This document shows, one piece after another, positions 30,950-41,300 of a DNA stretch of 64,000 nucleotides. Below the pieces are notes generated by a model. That model made no database searches, was not told where the DNA came from, and worked only from the letters and a program-made list of their open reading frames with translations. Source of the DNA: Streptomyces tauricus (GTDB lineage Bacteria > Actinomycetota > Actinomycetes > Streptomycetales > Streptomycetaceae); the NCBI RefSeq assembly GCF_014650955.1, contig NZ_BMVY01000020.1, positions 1-64,000 on the forward strand, in the 5' to 3' direction. A program made the position numbers and the translations under genes. Position 1 is the first letter of the stretch, and the number at the start of each line of letters is the position of its first letter.

Positions 30950-30968
30950 TACCCCCTAGGGGTATACT
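30950..30968 (+). promoter_or_regulatory. CsoR operator and -10 box of copZ-copA
   Basis: TACCCCCTAGGGGTA (30950-30964) has 6-bp arms TACCCC/GGGGTA with a 3-base centre, the pattern known for the copper-sensing repressor CsoR of streptomycetes. It overlaps TATACT (30963-30968), a good -10 hexamer for copZ, so repression without copper is expected. The operator also lies close to the divergent dehydrogenase. Confidence 0.8.
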
Positions 30969-31072
30969 GTGAGTACCGTGGAAGCCCGTGGGCCACCCAC
31001 GTCCCATGTATCCCACGCCCCACGAACCGCACGCATCACATACGCCCCACACGTCTCGACGAGGAGAACGAC

Positions 31073-31312
31073 ATGACCGCCCACACCGACACCCCTGGCT
31101 CCGTCACCACCGTCTACCAGGTGAGCGGGATGAGCTGCGGACACTGTGAAGGCTCGGTCTCCGGCGAGATCTCCCAGATCGCGGGCGTCACCTCGGTGAA
31201 GGCCGTCGCCTCCACCGGCGAGGTGACCGTGATCTCCGCCGCCCCGCTCGACGAGGAGGCCGTACGCGCCGCCGTCGATGAGGCGGGCTTCGAGCTCGCC
31301 GGCCAGGCCTGA
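31073..31312 (+). CDS. copZ: Copper chaperone CopZ
   Basis: This 79-residue protein is one heavy-metal-associated domain with the Cu(I) motif GMSCGHC (about residues 19-25) and the usual beta-alpha-beta length. It carries Cu(I) in the cytoplasm to the efflux ATPase encoded next. ATG at 31073 follows GAGGAGAACGAC. A CsoR box controls the pair. The leader from the -10 box to the ATG is about 100 bases with no obvious riboswitch. Confidence 0.95.
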   Translation: MTAHTDTPGSVTTVYQVSGMSCGHCEGSVSGEISQIAGVTSVKAVASTGEVTVISAAPLDEEAVRAAVDEAGFELAGQA

Positions 31313-31397
31313 GGTACGCCTCCCCCACTCCACACCGGGCCGTACCGACCAGCTGATACTGGCTCCGTACGGCCGGGTTCGTTCCTGGGAGCAGGAC

Positions 31398-33794
31398 ATG
31401 ACCAGCAGCACCACCAGCACGAGTACCACTACTGGCACCGACACCGGCACGAACACCGGTACCGGTACGAGCACTACCGCGGGGCCGCCGGGCGACCCGG
31501 CGCCGGAGGCCGGGTCTCGGGCGGCCGGGCCCCGGGCCGAGTCGCAGATCGAGCTGACCATCGGCGGGATGACCTGCGCCTCCTGCGCGGCCCGCGTCGA
31601 GAAGAAGCTGAACCGCATGGACGGCGTCACCGCCACGGTGAACTACGCGACGGAGAAGGCGAAGGTTGCGTACGCGGACGGGGTACGGGTCGACGACCTG
31701 ATCGCCACCGTGGTCAAAACGGGCTACACGGCCGAGGAACCCCCGCCGCCGGAGCCCCCGCCGTCCCCGGACGACCGGGAAGCCCCCGCGGACGAGGACC
31801 CGGCGCGGCGGCGCGACCCCGAGCTGGCCGCGCTGCGCGAACGCCTCGTCGTCTCCGCGCTGCTCGCCGCCCCCGTCGTCCTGCTGTCGATGGTCCCGGC
31901 GCTCCAGTTCGACAACTGGCAGTGGCTCGTACTGACGCTCGCCGCGCCCGTCGTCGTCTGGGGCGGGCTGCCGTTCCACCGGGCCGCGTACACGAACGCC
32001 CGGCACGGCGCCGCGACCATGGACACCCTCGTCTCGACGGGCACGCTGGCCGCGTTCGGCTGGTCCCTGTGGGCGCTGTTCCTCGGCGACGCGGGCATGG
32101 AGGGCATGCGGGACGAGGGCTTCTCCCTCACCGTCTCCCGCGAGCAGGGCGCCTCGGCGATCTACCTCGAAGTCGCCGCCGGAGTGGTGGCCCTCATCCT
32201 CCTCGGCCGCTATCTGGAGGCCCGCTCCAAGCGGCGGGCGGGCGCCGCCCTGCGCTCCCTGATGGAACTGGGCGCGAAGGACGTCTCCGTCGTACGGGAC
32301 GGCCGTGAGGTCCGCGTCCCGGTGGGCGCGCTGGCCGTGGGCGACCGGTTCGTCGTACGGCCCGGCGAGAAGGTCGCCACCGACGGCACGGTCGTCGAGG
32401 GAACCTCGGCCGTCGACGCGTCGATGCTGACGGGCGAGTCCGTGCCGGTGGACGTGGCGGTGGGTTCGGCCGTCACCGGGGCGACCGTGAACGCCGGCGG
32501 GCGGCTGCTCGTCGAGGCGACCCGGGTCGGCACCGACACCCAACTGGCCCGGATGGCGCGGCTCGTGGAGGACGCCCAGAACGGCAAGGCCCAGGTGCAG
32601 CGCCTCGCCGACCGGATCTCCGGGATCTTCGTACCCGTGGTGCTGCTGATCGCCGTAGCCACCTTCGGGGTCTGGCTCGGCGTCACCGGCGACACGGCCG
32701 CCGCGTTCACCGCGGCCGTCGCCGTACTGATCATCGCCTGCCCGTGCGCCCTGGGCCTCGCCACCCCGACCGCCCTCATGGTCGGCACGGGCCGCGGCGC
32801 CCAGCTCGGCATCCTCATCAAGGGTCCCGAGGTACTGGAGTCCACCCGCCGCGTCGACACGGTCGTCCTGGACAAGACCGGCACGGTGACGACCGGCCGC
32901 ATGACCCTCCAGGAGGTGTACTCGGCCGACGGCACCGACACGACGCGCGTACTGCGGCTCGCGGGCGCCCTGGAGCACGCCTCGGAGCATCCGATCGCCC
33001 GGGCCGTCGCGGCGGGCGCCGAGGAGCGGACCGGGCCCCTGCCGGCCGTGGAGGGCTTCGAGAACGTGCCCGGTCTCGGTGTCCGCGGCACGGTCGAGGG
33101 CCACGCGGTGCTCGTGGGCCGCGTCCGGCTCCTCGAAGAGGCCGGGATCACGCTGCCCGACGCACTCGCCGCGCTCCGGACCCGGTCCGAGCAGGAGGGG
33201 CGTACGGCGGTGGCCGTCGCCTGGGACGGCGTGGCGCACGGTGTCGTGACCGTCGCCGACGCGGTCAAGGAGACCAGCGCGGAGGCCGTCCGCGCGCTGC
33301 GCGCCCTGGGGCTCACGCCGGTGCTGCTGACCGGGGACAACCGGACCGTCGCCGAGTCCGTGGCACGCGCCGTGGGCATCGACCCCGCCGAGGTGATCGC
33401 CGAGGTCCTGCCCGAGGGCAAGGTCGACGTGATCAGGCGGCTTCAGGCCGAGGGGCGTGCGGTGGCGATGGTGGGTGACGGCGTCAACGACGCGGCCGCG
33501 CTCGCCACCGCCGATCTGGGCCTGGCGATGGGCACGGGCACGGACGCGGCGATCGAGGCGAGCGATCTGACGCTCGTCCGCGGGGACCTGCGGGCGGCGC
33601 CGGACGCGATCCGGCTGTCCCGCAGGACGCTGTCCACGATCAAGGGGAACCTCGTGTGGGCCTTCGGATACAACGTGGCGGCACTGCCGCTCGCCGCCGC
33701 GGGGCTGCTGAACCCGATGATCGCGGGCGCGGCGATGGCCTTCTCCTCGGTGTTCGTGGTGACGAACAGCCTTCGGCTCAGGGCATTTTCATGA
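31398..33794 (+). CDS. copA: Copper-exporting P1B-type ATPase
   Basis: This 798-residue membrane pump drives Cu(I) out of the cell. In order it shows a Ser/Thr/Gly low-complexity N-terminus (residues 2-30), one metal-binding domain with GMTCASC (57-63), a Pro-rich linker, the first helices, the actuator motif TGES, the ion-path motif CPC in IIACPCALGLATP, the phosphorylation site DKTGT, the ATP-site HP in SEHPIARA, GDGVNDA and two final helices. ATG at 31398 follows GGGAGCAGGAC. It is 85 bases behind copZ under the same CsoR promoter. The low-complexity leader is unusual for the family and may be a local expansion. Confidence 0.95.
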   Translation: MTSSTTSTSTTTGTDTGTNTGTGTSTTAGPPGDPAPEAGSRAAGPRAESQIELTIGGMTCASCAARVEKKLNRMDGVTATVNYATEKAKVAYADGVRVDDLIATVVKTGYTAEEPPPPEPPPSPDDREAPADEDPARRRDPELAALRERLVVSALLAAPVVLLSMVPALQFDNWQWLVLTLAAPVVVWGGLPFHRAAYTNARHGAATMDTLVSTGTLAAFGWSLWALFLGDAGMEGMRDEGFSLTVSREQGASAIYLEVAAGVVALILLGRYLEARSKRRAGAALRSLMELGAKDVSVVRDGREVRVPVGALAVGDRFVVRPGEKVATDGTVVEGTSAVDASMLTGESVPVDVAVGSAVTGATVNAGGRLLVEATRVGTDTQLARMARLVEDAQNGKAQVQRLADRISGIFVPVVLLIAVATFGVWLGVTGDTAAAFTAAVAVLIIACPCALGLATPTALMVGTGRGAQLGILIKGPEVLESTRRVDTVVLDKTGTVTTGRMTLQEVYSADGTDTTRVLRLAGALEHASEHPIARAVAAGAEERTGPLPAVEGFENVPGLGVRGTVEGHAVLVGRVRLLEEAGITLPDALAALRTRSEQEGRTAVAVAWDGVAHGVVTVADAVKETSAEAVRALRALGLTPVLLTGDNRTVAESVARAVGIDPAEVIAEVLPEGKVDVIRRLQAEGRAVAMVGDGVNDAAALATADLGLAMGTGTDAAIEASDLTLVRGDLRAAPDAIRLSRRTLSTIKGNLVWAFGYNVAALPLAAAGLLNPMIAGAAMAFSSVFVVTNSLRLRAFS

Positions 33795-34134
33795 CGAAGA
33801 GGTAGGACTCCCCTAGAGTCCGGCACACGTCTTCACATAAGCTCTTCACAAGGCTCGCGCATCATCCTTACGCTAGGGCTCCGATAGTCATATCGGGGCT
33901 CTTGCGTATCTTCAGGACATACGCAAGAGACGCAGGTCACAGTGATGTGAACGTAACCATCGAAGGGGTTCGTGAGTCTAGATTGACGGTGTCAGACACG
34001 TCTTGGGGGGCGTTTCTGACATCTGGGGATGTCTTGGGGGACGTTCCTGGAAATGCGTTGCCGGGACACGTACGGCGGGGAGCTTTGAGCGGCCCTCCCG
34101 TACGTACGGGTCCCGGCAGACCGCACACGCAGGA

Positions 34135-34195
34135 GGCAGTACCCGGTAGGCAGCTCGCAGTAGGTGGTACGCGGTAGGTAGTACGCAGTAGGCAG
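34135..34195. repeat. 14-bp tandem repeat, four copies
   Basis: Units of the form GG(C/T)(A/G)GTACGC(A/G)GTA start at 34135, 34149, 34163 and 34177, with a partial fifth. The last three are the most alike. It is non-coding by all signs. Confidence 0.85.
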
Positions 34196-34294
34196 AGATT
34201 TCGTTCATTCTGCTCGTTTTGCTCGCAGCGATTCAGGCGCTGCCTTCAGACGCCCGGCCGGATCCCGTGGGGGGAATCCGCACCGGGACATGGG

Positions 34295-34342
34295 AAGGCG
34301 CCCCGACTCCGGCCCGTGGGGGGACCGGCAGCGGGGCGCCTT
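34295..34342 (+). terminator. Hairpin terminator with T-rich tail
   Basis: AAGGCGCCCCG (34295-34305) pairs perfectly with CGGGGCGCCTT (34332-34342) and is followed by CTTTATT. It fits an intrinsic terminator for rightward transcripts (copA read-through or a lost gene). Confidence 0.75.
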
Positions 34343-34483
34343 CTTTATTGCCTTGTTGCTCCGGGGACTGCTCGGGACTTCGGGGCGAGGTGCCCGCGCC
34401 CCTGAGGGGCGCGGGGAACCCCGCGATCTTCGGGGCCCGCCCCAGTCCGCCCGCAGATGAAAACCTGCGACCGGGCGGAGTGC

Positions 34484-35773
<1,290 letters not shown>

Positions 35774-36066
35774 GTCATCCCTCACCGACGTTGTGCCTCT
35801 TCTTCGAGGTGCCCTGACTGTCTCTACCATCCCCCATTTGGCGCAGGAGAGTGCACTCGGGGTCGACCATTGGGCCTATTGGCGGCACTCAGTGCCGTCA
35901 ACCTGTTCATCCTGCCCGGTTCCACGGCCTTCCGAAAGTGCCGTGTGAGGTTTCCGACTCGTTTGATCGATCATTTTTCTCCGCGGGGCGTGGGGTGCGG
36001 GGCGCGGCGGGCGGCGGGAGTCGGGGTGAAGGCGGTTGAGCACGCGCGGGCCGACGGGGGCTGACC

Positions 36067-36179
36067 GCGCAGTTCCCCGCGCCCCCAAAGACAAAAGACT
36101 GCGCAGTTCCCCGCGCCCCTAAAAGCAAAAGACCGCGCCGCTCCCCCACCGGCCCCGCAAGGGGCGCGGGGAACTGCGC
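36067..36179. repeat. Three GCGCAGTTCCCCGCGCCCC elements
   Basis: Forward copies at 36067 and 36101 and an inverted copy at 36160-36179, ending 36 bases from the helicase stop. The 441-bp gap between citA and the helicase gene shows no gene; the citA side holds its promoter. Confidence 0.85.
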
Positions 36180-36214
36180 GAACGGCCCCCGCCCCAAGGG
36201 GCGACCGCAACCGT

Positions 36215-38488
36215 TCAGGCTGCCAGTCGCGTGGTTGTCAGGCGGAAGGACAAGGCCGTGCAGCGGCGGCCCGCCGAGACCGTGCGGACCGCCTGGCCCA
36301 GGGCCTTGCGTGAACCCACCAGCACCACCAACCTCTTCGCCCGCGTGACCGCCGTGTAGAGGAGGTTGCGCTGGAGCATCATCCACGCCCCGGTCGTCAC
36401 AGGGATGACGACAGCGGGGTACTCGCTTCCCTGCGAGCGGTGAATCGTGACCGCGTACGCGTGCGCCAACTCGTCCAGCTCGTCGAACTCGTACGGCACC
36501 TCCTCGTCCTCGTCCGTCAAAACCGTCAGCCGCTGATCGTCGAGGTTGAGCGACGTCACCACCCCCACCGTGCCGTTGAAGACCCCGTTCTCCCCCTTCT
36601 CGTAGTTGTTGCGGATCTGCGTGACCTTGTCGCCGACCCGGAAGACCCGCCCGCCGAACCGCTTCTCGGGCAGGTCGGGCCGCGCCGGCGTGACGGCCTG
36701 CTGGAGCAGGGCGTTGAGCGCGGCGGCCCCCGCAGGCCCCCGGTGCATCGGCGCGAGCACCTGTACATCCCGCCGCGGATCGAGCCCGAACTTCGCCGGG
36801 ATGCGCCGCGCCGCCACATCCACCGTGAGCCGCCCCGCCTCCTCCGTGTCGTCCTCGACGAAGAGGAAGAAGTCCTTCAGCTTGTCCGTGACCGGCTGCT
36901 GTCCCGCGTTGATCCGGTGGGCGTTCATGACGACCCCCGACTGCTGGGCCTGCCGGAAGACCTTCGTCAGCCGGACCGCCGGTACGGGTCCGCCCTCGGC
37001 CAGCAGATCCCGCAGCACCTCGCCCGCGCCGACGCTCGGCAACTGGTCGACGTCCCCCACGAACAGCAGGTGCGCCCCCGGCGGCACCGCCTTGACCAGC
37101 TTGTTGGCCAGCAGCAGGTCCAGCATCGACGCCTCGTCCACGACGACCAGGTCGGCGTCCAGCGGACGGTCCCTGTCGTACGCCGCGTCGCCGCCCGGCC
37201 GTAGCTCCAGGAGCCGGTGCACGGTGGAGGCCTGCGCCCCGGTCAGCTCGGCGAGCCGCTTGGCCGCCCGGCCCGTCGGCGCCGCCAGGACCACCTTCGC
37301 CTTCTTCGCGCGGGCCAGCTCCACGATCGAACGGACCGTGAAGGACTTGCCGCAGCCCGGCCCGCCCGTGAGCACCGCGACCTTCTCGGTGAGGGCGAGC
37401 CGGACGGCCTGCTCCTGCTCGGGGGCCAGCTCCGTCCCCGTACGCCCCTTGAGCCAGGCCAGGGCCTTGTCCCAGACCACGTCCCGGAACCCGGGCATCC
37501 GGTCCTCGTCGGTGCGCAGGAGCCGCAACAGCTGCCCCGACAGGGACAGTTCGGCCCGGTGGAAGGGGACGAGGTAGATGGCCGTCACCGGTTCCCCGCC
37601 GTCCGGGCCCGGCACCCGTTCCCGTACGACCCCCGGGTCCTCGCCCTCCTCGGCCGGGGCCGCCAGTTCCGCCAGGCACTCGATGACCAGGCCCGTGTCC
37701 ACCTGGAGCAGTTTCACCGCGTCGGCGATCAGCCGCTCCTCCGGGAGGAAGCAGTGGCCCTGGTCGCTGGACTGCGAAAGGGCGTACTGCAGCCCGGCCT
37801 TCACCCGTTCCGGGCTGTCGTGCGGGATGCCCACGGACTGGGCGATCTTGTCGGCGGTGAGGAAGCCGATGCCCCAGACGTCGGACGCGAGGCGGTAGGG
37901 CTGGTTCTTGACGACCGAGATCGACGCGTCGCCGTACTTCTTGTAGATGCGGACCGCGATGGACGTGGACACCTCGACGGTCTGGAGAAAGAGCATGACC
38001 TCTTTGATCGCCTTCTGTTCCTCCCAGGCCTCGGCGATCTTCTTGGTGCGCTTGGGACCGAGGCCGGGCACCTCGATGAGCCGCTTCGGCTCCTCCTCGA
38101 TGATCTGGAGCGTGTCCAGCCCGAAGTGCGTCGTGATGCGGTCGGCGAAGACCGGTCCGATGCCCTTGACCAGGCCGGACCCGAGATAACGGCGGATGCC
38201 CTGGACGGTGGCGGGCAGCACGGTCGTGTAGTTCTCGACGGTGAACTGCTTCCCGTACTGCTGATGGGAGCCCCAACGGCCCTCCATCCGCAGGGACTCG
38301 CCCACCTGGGCGCCGAGCAGCGCGCCGACGACCGTGAGGAGATCACCGCCGCCGCGCCCGGTGTCGACGCGCGCGACCGTGTAGCCGTTCTCCTCGTTGG
38401 CGTACGTGATCCGCTCCAGCACGCCTTCCAGAACCGCCAGGTTCCGGACCTCGCTCCCCGCCCGCGTCCCCGCCCCTTGATTGGACAT
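36215..38488 (-). CDS. recD2: RecD2-like DNA helicase
   Basis: This 757-residue superfamily-1B 5'-3' helicase of the RecD2 type is found in bacteria without RecBC. An N-terminal OB-like part (VLEGVLERITYANEENGYTVAR) is followed by helix-hairpin-helix repeats (GIGPVFADRI, VPGLGPKRTKKI), Walker A GGPGCGKS, Walker B VVVDEASM, motif III GDVDQLPSVGAGEVL, and the late YAVTIHRSQGSEYPAV and LLYTAVTRAKRLV. It probably helps replication fork repair. Start at the ATG at 38488; length is normal. It stands alone between citA and a methyltransferase gene. Confidence 0.92.
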   Translation of the reverse strand: MSNQGAGTRAGSEVRNLAVLEGVLERITYANEENGYTVARVDTGRGGGDLLTVVGALLGAQVGESLRMEGRWGSHQQYGKQFTVENYTTVLPATVQGIRRYLGSGLVKGIGPVFADRITTHFGLDTLQIIEEEPKRLIEVPGLGPKRTKKIAEAWEEQKAIKEVMLFLQTVEVSTSIAVRIYKKYGDASISVVKNQPYRLASDVWGIGFLTADKIAQSVGIPHDSPERVKAGLQYALSQSSDQGHCFLPEERLIADAVKLLQVDTGLVIECLAELAAPAEEGEDPGVVRERVPGPDGGEPVTAIYLVPFHRAELSLSGQLLRLLRTDEDRMPGFRDVVWDKALAWLKGRTGTELAPEQEQAVRLALTEKVAVLTGGPGCGKSFTVRSIVELARAKKAKVVLAAPTGRAAKRLAELTGAQASTVHRLLELRPGGDAAYDRDRPLDADLVVVDEASMLDLLLANKLVKAVPPGAHLLFVGDVDQLPSVGAGEVLRDLLAEGGPVPAVRLTKVFRQAQQSGVVMNAHRINAGQQPVTDKLKDFFLFVEDDTEEAGRLTVDVAARRIPAKFGLDPRRDVQVLAPMHRGPAGAAALNALLQQAVTPARPDLPEKRFGGRVFRVGDKVTQIRNNYEKGENGVFNGTVGVVTSLNLDDQRLTVLTDEDEEVPYEFDELDELAHAYAVTIHRSQGSEYPAVVIPVTTGAWMMLQRNLLYTAVTRAKRLVVLVGSRKALGQAVRTVSAGRRCTALSFRLTTTRLAA

Positions 38489-38586
38489 GATCCGACGCTA
38501 CCGCCCAGGTCTGACACCGAGGTACCGGCGACGTCCTGGTGGACGAAGCGGACCCCACGCGGGCAGTGCCTGGGCGCCGGCGTCGA

Positions 38587-39384
38587 CTACACCGCCCGGC
38601 GGGCCACGCCTCCGTAGAAACCGATCGTGTCGGATCCGGTCGGCGGTTCGGCGTCCGGGCGCCAGTACGGGACCTGGACCAGACCGGGCTCGATCAGTTC
38701 GAAGCCGTCGAAGAGGCGCTCGATCTCGGCGCGGGAGCGCAGGTTCATGGTGGCGGTCGCGTTGCGGTAGACGGCCTGGGCCTCACTGCGGTCGGCGAAG
38801 TCGCCGGTGGCGTGCGAGAGCACCAGGAAGCTGCCGGGCGGCAGTGCGTCGCGCAGGGTGGCGACGACCTGTTCGGGGCGCTCCGCGTCGGTGAGGAAGT
38901 GGAAGACGGCGACCAGGAGCACGGCGACCGGCTCGTCGAAGTCGATGACCCGGCGGACCTCGGGGTGGTCCACGATGGACCGCGGGTCGCGCAGGTCGGC
39001 GAGCACGATGCTGGTCTCGCCGGTGCGGCTGAGCAGCGCGTCGGCGTGCGCCTTCACGATCGGGTCGTTGTCGACGTACGCGACGCGCACGTCCGGTGCC
39101 ACCGCCTGGGCGATCTCGTGGACGTTCGGCGAGGTGGGCAGGCCGGTGCCGATGTCGAGGATCTGGCGGACTCCGCTGCCGACGATGTGCTGGACGGCGC
39201 GTCGCAGGAAGTCGCGGTTGGCCCGTACGCCGATGAAGACCTCGGGTGCGGCGGCGGCGAGCCGGTCGCCGGCCTGCTGGTCGACCTCGTAGTGGTCCTT
39301 GCCACCCAGCAGGTAGTCGTAGATCCGCGCGGGGTGCGGCCTGCTGGTGTCGATCTCCTCGGCACGGAAGCCGTCCTGACTCAC
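38587..39384 (-). CDS. SAM-dependent methyltransferase, DUF574 family
   Basis: This 265-residue protein belongs to the actinobacterial DUF574 family: RPHPARIYDYLLGGKDHYEVD at the start, then DIGTGLPTSPNVHE for S-adenosylmethionine binding, YVDNDPIVKAHA and DFDEPVAVLLVAVFHFL. Substrate is unknown for nearly all members; these genes are very numerous in streptomycetes. GTG at 39384 follows GAGAGGAGC; the longer frame upstream is not needed. Confidence 0.9.
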   Translation of the reverse strand: MSQDGFRAEEIDTSRPHPARIYDYLLGGKDHYEVDQQAGDRLAAAAPEVFIGVRANRDFLRRAVQHIVGSGVRQILDIGTGLPTSPNVHEIAQAVAPDVRVAYVDNDPIVKAHADALLSRTGETSIVLADLRDPRSIVDHPEVRRVIDFDEPVAVLLVAVFHFLTDAERPEQVVATLRDALPPGSFLVLSHATGDFADRSEAQAVYRNATATMNLRSRAEIERLFDGFELIEPGLVQVPYWRPDAEPPTGSDTIGFYGGVARRAV

Positions 39385-39550
39385 GCTGCGCTCCTCTCGC
39401 ACACCGGCCGCCCAGGCCTCCTGCCCGCGCACGGCTGACCACAGCTTTCCACATCAACTCGGCTGCGAGCGACGGCAGTTGCCGGGCGAATCGGCCGTGA
39501 CCGCGGACCCTGCCCCCGGGGGGCGGCGAACCAGATGAACGCTCCGTTCG

Positions 39551-39877
39551 TCAGGTCTCTCGCGCCAGAGCCCCCATCAGCGCGTCCAGCAGGCCCGGCA
39601 CCGCCTCCTGGAGGGAGGCGCGGCGGAGACGGTGGCCGCGGGAGGGGCCGACCATGACCGGGTGGAGGATGCCCGCCTCCACCAGGATCTTGAAGTGGTG
39701 GGTCGCGGTGGACTTGTTCAGACCGTCGTAGAGATCCGAGCAGGGAGCTTCGGCGGCGGGGTGCGCCGCCAGCCTGCGGACCATTTCCAGGCGTACGGGA
39801 TCCGCGAGGACGCGCAGCAGTTTCTGCACAGCCGCGACGGGCGGCAACTGGTCCGGAAGGACCTCCCAGGCCGGCAT
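39551..39877 (-). CDS. ArsR-family regulator
   Basis: This 108-residue winged-helix regulator reads VQKLLRVLADPVRLEMVRRLAAH and NKSTATHHFKILVEAGIL, the ArsR recognition-helix pattern. No metal-binding ELCVCDL-type box is seen, so it is probably not metal-responsive. It is divergent from an MFS exporter gene with nested inverted repeats between them, and likely represses both. Confidence 0.88.
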   Translation of the reverse strand: MPAWEVLPDQLPPVAAVQKLLRVLADPVRLEMVRRLAAHPAAEAPCSDLYDGLNKSTATHHFKILVEAGILHPVMVGPSRGHRLRRASLQEAVPGLLDALMGALARET

Positions 39878-39888
39878 CAGGCACCTCC

Positions 39889-39948
39889 AAGTTTGACGAG
39901 CATCATACTTCTCCCTATGGTCCTCGAAGTACGATCCAGATCAAACTT
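39889..39948. promoter_or_regulatory. Nested inverted repeats between arsR-type gene and MFS gene
   Basis: AAGTTTGA (39889-39896) is inverted at 39941-39948, and inside it TACTTC (39906-39911) is inverted at 39926-39931. Both are perfect and centred on the same point, covering the shared promoter region. They may be a double operator for the ArsR protein. Confidence 0.55.
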
Positions 39949-39961
39949 ACCAGGAGCCTTC

Positions 39962-41218
39962 GTGCAGGCACTCACCCCTGGCCGCCGTCCCCAGTCCTGG
40001 AGCTACGCGACCCTTCTCGTCCTCCTCATGCTGGGACAGGCGACCTCCGCCATCCCCTCACCCCTCTACTCCCTGTACGCCGAGAAGTGGGACTACCCGC
40101 CCCTGCTGACCACCGTCATCTTCGCCGCGTACGGGGCGGTGGCGGCCGTCGCGATCCTCGTCTCCGGCGCCCTGTCCGACCGGTACGGCCGCCGGCCCGT
40201 ACTCCTCGTCGCCGTCCTGCTCCTGCTCGCCGGGCTCGCCGTCTTCGTCCTCGCCGCGGGACCCGGGTATCTCGTCGTGGCCCGCATGCTCAACGGCGTG
40301 GGGATCGGCGCGATCGTCGTCGTCGGCGGGGCCGCCCTGCTGGATGTGACCCCGGAGCGGGCGGCCCGCAGCGGAACACTCACCGCCATCGCGTTCAACG
40401 TCGGCATCGCCGTCGCCGCGCTCGGCACCGCCGCCCTCGCCCAGACCGGCTTCCACCCCCTGTTCCTGCCCTATCTCGCCGACGCGCTCATCGCCCTCGT
40501 CCTGCTCGTCCTCCTGCTGGTGATGCGCGAACCGCACCCCTCGGCCGGTGCCGCGCCCCTCGGGATCCCGCGCCCGCAGGTACCCGAGGAGATCCGCGGG
40601 CGTTTCCTCTTCTCGGTGATCGGCGCCGGCGCCGCCTGGGCCGTATTGGGGGTCTGCTTCTCGCTGGAACCCTCCATAGCCGCTCACGCCGCGCACGTCG
40701 ACGGCCCGTTCTTCGGCGGCGTCGTCATCGCGGCGGTGACCCTCACCGCCGCGGCCACACAGGTCGCCAGTGCCCGCTACCCGGCCCGCACGGTCGCGCT
40801 CGTCGGTGACACGGCGCTCGCCGTGCTCATGCTGGCCGGAGTGGGCGCCTTCGCGACCGGCGACGCCACGGTCATCATCGCCACCATCGCGCTCCAGGGC
40901 GGCGCCTACGGTCTCGCTTTCGGCGGCTCCCTGCGCCACCTGACCGCGCACATCCCCGCCGAGCGGCGCGGGGCCGTCATGTCCATGTTCTACCTGCTCG
41001 CGTACGGCGCGCTCATCACACCCACCCTCCTCGTGGGGATCGGCGCGACCGTCTGGGGCGACACCACGATCTTCCCCGTCTTCTCCGTGCTCGCGGCCGT
41101 CCTCTGCCTCTCCGCCGTAGTGGTCGAGCGGGTACTGGGACGCGGGGACAAGCGCCTTCGGACAGCATCGGCGTCGACGCCGACAACCGAGGCACTCGAC
41201 GTGAGCAAGGTCGACTGA
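39962..41218 (+). CDS. MFS efflux transporter
   Basis: This 418-residue protein has 12 predicted helices and the MFS motif ALSDRYGRRP between helices 2 and 3, with MLNGVGIGAIVVVGGAALLD in helix 4-5. It probably exports a drug or small metabolite by proton exchange. GTG at 39962 has AGGAG at 5 bases' spacing; the ATG at 39917 lies among the inverted repeats and would extend the protein by 15 residues without support. The divergent ArsR gene likely controls it. Confidence 0.9.
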   Translation: MQALTPGRRPQSWSYATLLVLLMLGQATSAIPSPLYSLYAEKWDYPPLLTTVIFAAYGAVAAVAILVSGALSDRYGRRPVLLVAVLLLLAGLAVFVLAAGPGYLVVARMLNGVGIGAIVVVGGAALLDVTPERAARSGTLTAIAFNVGIAVAALGTAALAQTGFHPLFLPYLADALIALVLLVLLLVMREPHPSAGAAPLGIPRPQVPEEIRGRFLFSVIGAGAAWAVLGVCFSLEPSIAAHAAHVDGPFFGGVVIAAVTLTAAATQVASARYPARTVALVGDTALAVLMLAGVGAFATGDATVIIATIALQGGAYGLAFGGSLRHLTAHIPAERRGAVMSMFYLLAYGALITPTLLVGIGATVWGDTTIFPVFSVLAAVLCLSAVVVERVLGRGDKRLRTASASTPTTEALDVSKVD

Positions 41219-41243
41219 CCGGAGACCGCCTCGTGCGCGCCGC

Positions 41244-41289
41244 CGCCCGGGGGACCGCGCGAGGCTCGGGCCGCGCGGTCCCCCGGGCG
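41244..41289. terminator. Bidirectional terminator
   Basis: A perfect 18-bp stem (41244-41261 with 41272-41289, core GCCCGGGGGACCGCGCG) and a 10-base loop fill the gap between two convergent genes. Confidence 0.9.
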
Positions 41290-41300
41290 CCGGGCGACCG

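Larger units (their letters stand above)
33795..34483. other. Gap after copA: no convincing gene, structured DNA
   Basis: These 689 bases hold a promoter-like AT-rich part (33830-33960), an open frame from a GTG near 33990 (VSDTSWGAFLTSG...) that reads into the 14-bp repeats and lacks domain character, the 14-bp repeats, a strong hairpin with T-rich tail, and a GC palindrome (34393-34415, arms CCCGCGCCCCT/AGGGGCGCGGG). The order start-like sequence, then terminator, without a proper gene suggests the scar of a deleted gene. Confidence 0.45.

Noticed and set aside
33902..34177. A 91-codon gene
   Set aside because: Composition is atypical, there is no good ribosome binding site, and the end lies in the 14-bp repeats. 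It is better seen as a leader or gene scar.
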